Below are positions 1-5,989 of a stretch of 5,989 nt of DNA, in pieces. The first letter of the stretch is position 1. Each line of letters begins with the position of its first letter. The position numbers and the translations under genes were made by a program. The notes beneath the pieces were generated by a model. That model was given only the letters and a program-made list of their open reading frames with translations. It made no database searches and was not told the DNA's origin. The stretch is from the NCBI GenBank assembly GCA_027482725.1, contig JAIXVT010000053.1:1-5989 (forward strand), written 5' to 3'. The stretch comes from Pseudomonadota bacterium (GTDB taxonomy: Bacteria; Bdellovibrionota; UBA1018; CAIMNF01).

Positions 1-1476
1 CGCAATAATCAAAGATTCGATGATTCTAGCGAATTCCGTTTCATCCCGAACGACCCCACCGCAGGACGACGCATCGTCCCTCTTGGAAAACAGTTTTCGA
101 GTTTAGGATTCGAATCGTATTTAGCGACCAGTAACACTGGAATAAATATAATTTTTTCCAACTCTTCGGGAATCATTACCGGAGATAGTGTCTCTGTATC
201 GAGCGGAACGACACCACGCTATCTTGCAAAACCTCAGAGTCCATCATTAACAAATTGCGATTATTTGGACATCAAGGACACCGACATCAATGGAGCGCTC
301 ACGTCGTCAGATAACCCGGCGATCAGCTTATCCGGTTACCGTGGAATTGCCGTAGGGGACTTTAATGGGGACGACAAAACAGACGTTGCATTTGCATTGC
401 CGAATTCGACCGCAAATGTGAAAAACCTTTCGGATACAACCTGCGATACCAATCCGGCACTATCAGGAAACCGCCGCCAAGGAAGAGTTGTCGTACTTTA
501 TGGCGGCGCCGAAAACGGGTTTAAAGCCGCACCTCTCAGTGACGGCGGGTACGCGTTGACCAGTGGCAAAGTGCTCGGCACACAAATTAGTGGGACCCCA
601 AGTACGACCACTTTAAATCACACCAAATCACCTGTTCGGGAAACTGATGCCGTACTTCAAGTTATTGCGCTCGACACAAATTTTTTGTCTACCGGCACTA
701 ACGATCAGTTTGCCCAAAGCTTGGGTACCGTACGCGTGCAATGCCCAGGTTCTAATGCTCCAAAATTTGATGCTCTCGTGATCAAATCGACACTAAACAA
801 TCAAAGCGCCTTACAAGTGATCGGACGGAACTGCCTTACGGCAAATGTTCCCCTCTCCACAATCAAACCTGCCTTTATCGATAACTCTGTAAACACGGGC
901 GATATCTTAACCTCAGTCGCCACTTTGCCTACTTCTTGGATTGCAGCGGTTAACCCCAATCTCCGCACCTTACAACTACTGGATGTAGATTGGAACAACA
1001 GCCTAAATCCGGCACCCCAAGTGACACAAACCTTTGACTTTTCAGGCTTCTACGGCACTAACGTCGGTTTTGGTACCGCAGCAATGTCCCCTGGAGACTT
1101 AAATAATGATGGAGTAGCCGACCTCGTCATGAGCGTTGGCGCACTGGGAAGATCGGCCCAAAGTAACGTGGGCGGAGCCATGGTGCTCTTTGGACAAGGC
1201 ATGGGATCGTCCTTCACGTTTGCGCGGGCGACATCAATGCCGAGCACCAACCCCAACTGTAACGCAACTGCGGCAAAAGTATTTTCGTGCAGTCCTGCAC
1301 TTCTTCAAGCCCCGGTCGCAGATACCCGACAGGGCGCTAATGAGTTTTTCATGATGAACCCATTTTCGTTTGGGCAGCCCTCGGGATCAAACACGCATCT
1401 TTACTTTGGTGTTCCTTACCGGAATACCTCAGACAAATCCGTTTTAAATGCAGGAGCATTTTATGTACTCCCTTAA
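1..1476 (+). CDS. FG-GAP repeat (integrin-alpha-like beta-propeller) protein, C-terminal part
   Basis: This frame is open from the first base of the window to the TAA at 1474-1476, giving 491 codons; the true start lies upstream. Residue numbers count from base 1. Integrin-type FG-GAP repeats are visible. A calcium-loop motif DFNGDDKTD lies at residues 120-128, followed by the closing strand GRVVVLYGG (161-169). A degenerate blade lies near 236-262 (FAQSLG, then FDALVI). A clear FG motif (357-358) precedes the loop DLNNDGVAD (366-374) and the strand GGAMVLFG (391-398). The protein ends on a last blade-like stretch, AGAFYVLP. Its six visible cysteines (86, 148, 248, 278, 420, 430) are even in number and lie in loops, suggesting disulfides and an extracytoplasmic location. 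FG-GAP repeats form calcium-stabilised propellers used in binding. No catalytic motif is seen, so an adhesive or scaffold role is inference. The downstream gene overlaps it by 14 nt and encodes a similar protein. Confidence 0.88.
   Translation, partial: RNNQRFDDSSEFRFIPNDPTAGRRIVPLGKQFSSLGFESYLATSNTGINIIFSNSSGIITGDSVSVSSGTTPRYLAKPQSPSLTNCDYLDIKDTDINGALTSSDNPAISLSGYRGIAVGDFNGDDKTDVAFALPNSTANVKNLSDTTCDTNPALSGNRRQGRVVVLYGGAENGFKAAPLSDGGYALTSGKVLGTQISGTPSTTTLNHTKSPVRETDAVLQVIALDTNFLSTGTNDQFAQSLGTVRVQCPGSNAPKFDALVIKSTLNNQSALQVIGRNCLTANVPLSTIKPAFIDNSVNTGDILTSVATLPTSWIAAVNPNLRTLQLLDVDWNNSLNPAPQVTQTFDFSGFYGTNVGFGTAAMSPGDLNNDGVADLVMSVGALGRSAQSNVGGAMVLFGQGMGSSFTFARATSMPSTNPNCNATAAKVFSCSPALLQAPVADTRQGANEFFMMNPFSFGQPSGSNTHLYFGVPYRNTSDKSVLNAGAFYVLP
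337..1473 (+). repeat. FG-GAP / beta-propeller repeat region of the upstream protein
   Basis: These are protein-level repeats, diverged at the DNA level. The two best calcium loops are at 358-384 (DFNGDDKTD, where the usual Gly before the second half is Asp and a Lys follows) and 1096-1122 (DLNNDGVAD, canonical). Weaker blades without a readable loop lie between them and at the C terminus (FGQPSG to FYVLP). Roughly five or six blades can be discerned in the visible protein. The blade count is an estimate made by eye. Confidence 0.75.
1452..1456 (+). promoter_or_regulatory. Shine-Dalgarno AGGAG for the downstream lipoprotein gene
   Basis: AGGAG lies six bases before the ATG at 1463, inside the last codons of the upstream gene. 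The position is ideal and fixes the start of the second gene. Because ribosomes finishing the upstream gene stop 14 nt past this ATG, translation of the two genes is probably coupled. No separate promoter is needed, and none is evident. Confidence 0.85.
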
Positions 1477-1537
1477 CTTAAAAAATAAACTTCTAACGGT
1501 TTTCGGGATATCAACGCTTTCTCTGATTTCTGCATGT
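1463..1537 (+). other. Lipoprotein (Sec/SPII) signal peptide with lipobox ISAC
   Basis: The first 25 residues have a short basic N-region (Lys7, Lys9), a hydrophobic stretch LLTVFGISTLSL, and the lipobox I22-S23-A24-C25. Cleavage would be before Cys25 (codon 1535-1537), which would be lipid-modified. Residue +2 is Gln rather than Asp, so the E. coli inner-membrane retention signal is absent. Sorting rules in the host may differ. Confidence 0.88.
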
Positions 1538-4500
1538 CAAGATACCGGGGTCACCGGTGGGAGCATTGATACTCAGTTCGGAGGGATACGATCTATCGTT
1601 CCGATGAGTCCAAGCAAAGCCAGCATCAACTGGGATCGCGCCTCGAAATGTGAAAGCTACGATTTAAATCTGGTCAGCAACGGAAATATTAGCAAAGTGT
1701 TTTCGACAGGGCTATCCCCAGCAATCTACAGTCAATTAACACCGGGAACATCTCATACTTTTAATTTAACGTGTGTTCAAAGTGGGGGCTCTGCAAAGTC
1801 CTCTGAAAACGTTGCATTTTTAGCATGGCCTACTTGGGTGGGCGACGAAACGAACTTAAGTATTACCACCATTGCACCCGCAGGTAAGGCCTCACTGCCG
1901 TACTTACAGCTCAATTGGAAATATATTAACGAACCCTTGATCTATCACGTCATGGCCAAAGAAGTGGACTCCACCAACTGGACGGTTCGTACAACGCCAT
2001 CTCTCGATCGTTCTCAAGAAATTTGTGCTGTCACAGGGAATCAGGCCAAAATATCCACTAACGGGGATGCCAATTGTAACCCAGGGAGCAAGCTGACCCA
2101 AGGCGCATTGTACCGGTTCAAAGTCATTGTCGAATACCCGGACGGAAGTATGTCTACGGACGCTTCCAACTACGGGGTAGTTGGAGTTTACCCTTCGGAT
2201 TTGAAAACCCCGGATTGCCAATTACAACTGACGAACATTTCGGAATCAAAAAATTTAGCTCAAGTGGAATTGCTGTGTAATGGAGCTCCAGCGGTAACCG
2301 GCTGTACCTATACGGTACAAGGTTTTCAGAACCGACGAGACACTACGGGGTCGGGAAGTCGCACCGCGATATCGCAACCTTTAACATTATCGGGATCAGG
2401 ATTTCAAACCCTGACGATGAATCCCCAATTTTTGCCGGGCCAACCCGATCAACGCACCGTGGACTCATTAGAAATTGAGTTTTCTTGCGGATCACAGAAA
2501 AAGATTTTTGCCCTGTCTGATCAGAATAAAGTTCGCGTAAAGTATCCTACGGAAATCCAAAAAGCGATCCCTTCATCTGCAGATGCTAACCCCAGCTACT
2601 TGGGGCGATCGGTTACCGTTGGCGATTTCAACTGCGATGGCGAACCCGATTTGGTCACGGGGGTTCCTGATGCCACATTCAATTCGACGCCGTACTTTAA
2701 CACCAATCCCAGTTCGGGCTATATCGTCATCCACTACAGTTATGCTCGCGCTTCAGGTGGGCAAGCATTGATCAACTCAAGCCCAACCCAACAGATCATT
2801 TCGTTTCAGGACTTACCCGCTTATTCGCGCTTTGGTGCCGCACTGACCACCGTGAATTTAAATCGAGATTATTCACGTACACAAAATAATATTTTTCATA
2901 GCTGCGATGATTTGGTCATTGGGGCTCCGGGTACTGCGGAAGCTTACATTTTTTACGGAAACACCGCGGGACTGAGTCGCCCCTTGTCGCGGCCGAGAGA
3001 CTTTAATTCCCCCACCTGTTCAGGATCCTCGCAAAATGCGAATTGTGGAGTGGCGAGATTAGCGCCACGCCCGAAAGAAGACTATGGGACTCAGTATTAC
3101 AATCCGCAATGGTCCGATTTTGGGGCCGTGTTAGCAAATGCCGGGGATTTTAATGGAGACGGCTACGGTGATTTGGCGGTAGGATGTCCGACTTGTGATT
3201 ATCAAACCCCGACGGATCGAGTAGACGATGCCGGAGCGGTGTTTGTGTACTATGGCGGGACTTTTGGATTGAATTCGGTGGTAAGTATCAATTCAAGGTC
3301 TGGAACCTATTCCCCCATCTATTCACCGGATCGCTCTCGATACGGGCGGTTCGGGTCAGCAATTGCAGGACAGGCGCTGTTCACCCATCGAGCGCCCAAC
3401 CGGGTTCAGGTGGGATCGAATACCCTTTGGGTTCCATCCACAGATTTGGTCATTGGCGCTCCAACCGAAAGTACGGACTCCAATAAATCAAATCAGGCGG
3501 GAAAAGTTTACGTCCTTAAGGGACGGGATAATACCGGTAGTATTGAAACCTTCCCTGGATCGGTAGCGCTTTCAAACTATACCGATGATCGTCAAAGTAA
3601 TTTATTTTCAACAACAACCTCAACAACCTATGATGTATCTGCGGGTTTTACGTGCAACACAGCAACAGACTGCAACCAAAGTCGATTTTATACTTTTAGC
3701 ACCGGTATAAATTTTATCTCAGGTCCAAGTGGACAATTTAATTTTGGTTACCGATTAGCAACGCTTGGGACGATAGACGATAACCTCGTCGCTATTGCTG
3801 AGGTTCGTAACGACAGTTCCACGCCTCGTGTATATACCGCTGGAGATTACGGAAACTCCCAGTTTGTCATCGGTGGAGTGAGAGGGATTTCCCCTCAGCT
3901 CGGGTCGGTTTTTCCTTGGGCTTTCAATGGGACTCTTCCTTTCCGAAACGCGATCCAAGAATTCGGTACGGCGACACCGGGCTATACCAGCCTGAAGCGT
4001 CGGCATGTTTTTTTCAGAGATTTAAATCAAGATGGATACTCCGATTTAGTGATTTCGGCCCAGTCTGGGACCAATCATGTGGTGAACACTTATTTTGGTC
4101 GAGGGGATTCAAACGCGAGCAATCCTCCCCTCACTATTACAGGAACAGGGACAGCGTGCACATCAGCAAGCACAAGAAGTACGACTTCAGGATCAGGGCC
4201 ATTTGGAACGTTGGATCGATTTTCTCCGGCCGCAAGCACCTGTGCGCCTCAAACTCTTAACGTAGGGACGAGTAGCATCACGGGTCTTGCCGCTGAAGAC
4301 TTAGAAAACACCGGGTCTGTGAATTTAATCGTCGGGACGGCAGCAGCGAATTCCAACCAGGGCGAGGTCAAAATCTACGGCGGAATACGGACTTTTGCAG
4401 GAACAACCCAATACGGATATACATCGGGAGCAACCTTGAATACCACCACTACGGGAGAACTGGGTTCAAGCGTAACGGCCAAACGATGGGTGTTTATGGG

Positions 4501-5989
4501 ACAAGACACTTTTGCTGAAACTTTGGCATCAATTGTTGTTGCGGGTGCGCCACGGCACTCCCAAGGGCAAGGCGGAATTTTTTCAGCACTGGTGACCATG
4601 CCTTGGTTATCTGATGCATCAATGGGCATTCCGACTCAGGCCCAACCTGCGTTGGGATTGAACCCTGCACAAAGGGGAGCCGCAATAGAACTTTATGCTG
4701 CACGTACCCGAGCCGTGGGTGACGTCAATGGGGATGGTTACGATGATATTGTCACCCCGATCAAACGTTTAGATGCGAATGGATCTGTGTACTACGATGC
4801 GGTCATTTATTTTGGTTCAGAACTCGGCCCCATCACTTATGAGCGCTGTTTAGAGCTAGGGCAAAACGATGGAGACTGTCGCGGAGGGGTAAACTTTAAT
4901 CGCACCAATCTTGTTTACGGAAATCGAACTGTAGACATTATTCTACCGAAACTCTTTTCAAAACCGATGTGGCTCAGATCGGGAGACAGTCTACTGCGTC
5001 TTGTTCGCGTCGGTGACGTAAATAATGATGGCTACGAAGACCTTTTGCTCAACGATACTCAAGGGGACGGGACGCTCGGGTTTTATTTGGTTTTAGGAGC
5101 GGCACTCGGTCCGAATTTTGGGGAAATTTCAAGCATCACACCCCCAAGTTTAGCTTCAGAGAACGGATTGCCCCAAAGACTAACTCGTACCGCTGGAGCA
5201 AGTGGATTGAGTGGAAGCAATTTAGATCAAATTGATTTGTCAAACCCGGCGTATACCGTTGGGGATTACAACGGTGACGGTTTTGCGGATTTAGCGCTTG
5301 GGTTACCTGGCAGCAGTAGCCCGGGGAAAACCGGAGGATGGCCGTGCTCGGTAGATAAATCGACCATTACTAACCCCAACGACTGGCGCTACCCGTATTG
5401 TGTTCAAGGTGTTGGAGCACAAAATCATGGCCAAGTGATTGTATTGTTTGGGTCCGCGTCGGGATACAACATTACGGGAAATAATAATCAAACGGGATTA
5501 GTGATGCCGAGCAATACAAAGTCAAACGGCACCACACCTGCGGATGCCGATTATGGAGAACTTATCGATAACTACTACCGTGTTATCGCCCACCAACAAA
5601 ACACTGTAGGAACAACAACATCAAGCACAAGTCCTATTGTGATCAAAAACCCTCTGTTTAAGCTTGCTGCTGCACCTCTTGAGGCTAACGCGGATAGTAC
5701 CCATTGGTTTTTAACCAACCAATATTTTGGGGGCGTTTTAGCCAGCGCAAAATTGTCTTCAAATGGTCCAGATTCGTTGGTGATCGGGGGAGCGAACGTG
5801 GTGAACACTACAACATCCAGTTCGATTTTTGATCGCGGACACGTGCTGATATTCAATGGGAACACGACAACGGGGCTTACCCACAGCGACGCACAACTTG
5901 ACTTTATTCCAAACTCACTCCATCAAAATTTTTCGACTGGAACTGTTCACGTTCGGCCCATCAGTGCGGATACCGGCGGTGCTTATAAC
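1463..5989 (+). CDS. Giant FG-GAP repeat lipoprotein with N-terminal Fn3-like domains, 3' end outside the window
   Basis: The reading frame runs 1509 codons from ATG 1463 to the window edge with no stop, checked codon by codon. The start is supported by AGGAG six bases upstream and by an immediate lipoprotein signal: Lys7 and Lys9, a hydrophobic core from Leu10, then I-S-A-C with Cys25 as the lipidation site. Gln at +2 favours outer-membrane sorting under the E. coli Lol rule. Residues about 42-362 look like three fibronectin-III-like beta-sandwich units. From about residue 380 onward FG-GAP repeats dominate, with six well-formed calcium loops at 388-396, 562-570, 853-861, 1087-1095, 1185-1193 and 1268-1276, and several degenerate blades between them. 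There are 22 cysteines besides Cys25, mostly as close pairs. A surface-anchored, calcium-stabilised binding protein is likely; its ligand cannot be read from the sequence. It is probably a paralogue of the overlapping upstream gene. Confidence 0.92.
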   Translation, partial: MYSLNLKNKLLTVFGISTLSLISACQDTGVTGGSIDTQFGGIRSIVPMSPSKASINWDRASKCESYDLNLVSNGNISKVFSTGLSPAIYSQLTPGTSHTFNLTCVQSGGSAKSSENVAFLAWPTWVGDETNLSITTIAPAGKASLPYLQLNWKYINEPLIYHVMAKEVDSTNWTVRTTPSLDRSQEICAVTGNQAKISTNGDANCNPGSKLTQGALYRFKVIVEYPDGSMSTDASNYGVVGVYPSDLKTPDCQLQLTNISESKNLAQVELLCNGAPAVTGCTYTVQGFQNRRDTTGSGSRTAISQPLTLSGSGFQTLTMNPQFLPGQPDQRTVDSLEIEFSCGSQKKIFALSDQNKVRVKYPTEIQKAIPSSADANPSYLGRSVTVGDFNCDGEPDLVTGVPDATFNSTPYFNTNPSSGYIVIHYSYARASGGQALINSSPTQQIISFQDLPAYSRFGAALTTVNLNRDYSRTQNNIFHSCDDLVIGAPGTAEAYIFYGNTAGLSRPLSRPRDFNSPTCSGSSQNANCGVARLAPRPKEDYGTQYYNPQWSDFGAVLANAGDFNGDGYGDLAVGCPTCDYQTPTDRVDDAGAVFVYYGGTFGLNSVVSINSRSGTYSPIYSPDRSRYGRFGSAIAGQALFTHRAPNRVQVGSNTLWVPSTDLVIGAPTESTDSNKSNQAGKVYVLKGRDNTGSIETFPGSVALSNYTDDRQSNLFSTTTSTTYDVSAGFTCNTATDCNQSRFYTFSTGINFISGPSGQFNFGYRLATLGTIDDNLVAIAEVRNDSSTPRVYTAGDYGNSQFVIGGVRGISPQLGSVFPWAFNGTLPFRNAIQEFGTATPGYTSLKRRHVFFRDLNQDGYSDLVISAQSGTNHVVNTYFGRGDSNASNPPLTITGTGTACTSASTRSTTSGSGPFGTLDRFSPAASTCAPQTLNVGTSSITGLAAEDLENTGSVNLIVGTAAANSNQGEVKIYGGIRTFAGTTQYGYTSGATLNTTTTGELGSSVTAKRWVFMGQDTFAETLASIVVAGAPRHSQGQGGIFSALVTMPWLSDASMGIPTQAQPALGLNPAQRGAAIELYAARTRAVGDVNGDGYDDIVTPIKRLDANGSVYYDAVIYFGSELGPITYERCLELGQNDGDCRGGVNFNRTNLVYGNRTVDIILPKLFSKPMWLRSGDSLLRLVRVGDVNNDGYEDLLLNDTQGDGTLGFYLVLGAALGPNFGEISSITPPSLASENGLPQRLTRTAGASGLSGSNLDQIDLSNPAYTVGDYNGDGFADLALGLPGSSSPGKTGGWPCSVDKSTITNPNDWRYPYCVQGVGAQNHGQVIVLFGSASGYNITGNNNQTGLVMPSNTKSNGTTPADADYGELIDNYYRVIAHQQNTVGTTTSSTSPIVIKNPLFKLAAAPLEANADSTHWFLTNQYFGGVLASAKLSSNGPDSLVIGGANVVNTTTSSSIFDRGHVLIFNGNTTTGLTHSDAQLDFIPNSLHQNFSTGTVHVRPISADTGGAYN
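1586..2548 (+). other. Probable fibronectin-III-like domain array (about three units)
   Basis: This region covers residues about 42-362 of the lipoprotein. Unit 1 (about 42-122) has the Fn3 pattern of an early strand ending in Trp (ASINW, W57), then YDLNL, then an LTPGTSHTF-type turn and strand typical of the Fn3 F-strand (L-x-P-G-T-x-Y/H-x-F). Unit 2 (about 132-243) repeats the pattern with LQLNW (W152), IYHVMAK and GALYRFKVIVEY. Unit 3 (about 246-362) is less clear, with alternating hydrophobic strands and cysteines 252, 272, 281 and 342. Such domains often act as spacers lifting a binding head off the membrane. Unit boundaries are estimates; units 1 and 2 are more secure than unit 3. Confidence 0.65.
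2600..5863 (+). repeat. FG-GAP / integrin-alpha-type beta-propeller repeats (about 11 visible)
   Basis: Protein-level repeats span residues about 380-1467. Well-formed calcium loops are encoded at 2624-2650 (DFNCDGEPD), 3146-3172 (DFNGDGYGD), 4019-4045 (DLNQDGYSD), 4721-4747 (DVNGDGYDD), 5015-5041 (DVNNDGYED) and 5264-5290 (DYNGDGFAD). Blades with FG and DLVIGAP-type segments but no intact loop start near residues 457 and 630. Further degenerate blades lie near 941, 1001 and 1422. Many blades close with a strand of the form G-x-V-x-V-x-x-G, for example GAVFVYYGG (591-599), GKVYVLKG (680-687) and GQVIVLFG (1323-1330). Eleven or so blades exceed one seven-bladed propeller, so two propellers are likely, the second finishing outside the window. 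Blade spacing is longer than the family norm because of loop insertions. Confidence 0.85.

Noticed and set aside
265..1476. TTG at 265 as the start of a 403-residue protein
   Set aside because: The same frame is open back to base 1 and already codes for propeller-like sequence before 265. There is no convincing ribosome-binding site before this TTG. It is an internal Leu codon of a gene starting outside the window.
1477..1535. Terminator or promoter between the two genes
   Set aside because: The genes overlap, and there is no GC-rich hairpin followed by a T run at the junction. The bases after the first stop code for the second gene's signal peptide.
1904..2221. Antisense frame of 105 aa
   Set aside because: It lies opposite the Fn3-like region of the lipoprotein gene. 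The frame is a by-product of codon composition, and no domain is recognised.
3601..3640. CRISPR-like or tandem DNA repeat array
   Set aside because: The ACA-rich stretch is only about 20 bases, with no spacers or regular longer unit. The repetition in this window is at protein level and diverged in DNA.
3755..4260. Overlapping open frames on both strands (83 aa minus strand, 114 aa plus strand)
   Set aside because: Both lie wholly inside the long lipoprotein frame, lack ribosome-binding sites, and have compositions typical of out-of-frame translation (rich in Arg, Ser and Trp).
5575..5865. Antisense frame of 96 aa
   Set aside because: It is antisense to clear FG-GAP coding sequence, with no start signal or recognisable domain.

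Overview
The window is almost entirely coding on the + strand. It holds parts of two very large, repetitive, secreted or surface-type proteins encoded in tandem. It has no RNA gene, CRISPR array or insertion sequence that I can support. Base composition is close to balanced. A bacterial lipoprotein signal, disulfide-style cysteine pairs and integrin-alpha-like FG-GAP repeats point to a Gram-negative bacterium with elaborate surface proteins. A Bdellovibrionota-like or other deltaproteobacterial-type predator or environmental bacterium would fit, but that is a low-confidence guess from architecture alone.

Region 1 (1-1476) is the C-terminal 491 codons of a protein whose start lies left of the window. 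It carries FG-GAP / beta-propeller repeats with DxNxDGxxD-type calcium loops and ends on a blade-like strand. Region 2 (1463-5989) is the first 1509 codons of a second protein, uninterrupted by any stop and still open at the right edge. It starts with a lipoprotein signal peptide (lipobox ISAC, Cys25). About 340 residues of probable fibronectin-III-like beta-sandwich domains follow, and then about 1,100 residues of FG-GAP repeats.

The second gene starts 14 nt inside the end of the first. It has an AGGAG ribosome-binding site within the first gene's final codons, so the two are very probably one transcript with coupled translation. Both proteins share the same repeat type and the same habit of cysteine pairs in loops, so they look like tandem paralogues. 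The likely picture is two calcium-stabilised beta-propeller proteins exported to the cell surface, the second anchored by lipid in the outer membrane. They may act together as adhesion or recognition proteins. That role is inference; no enzyme active site is visible in either.
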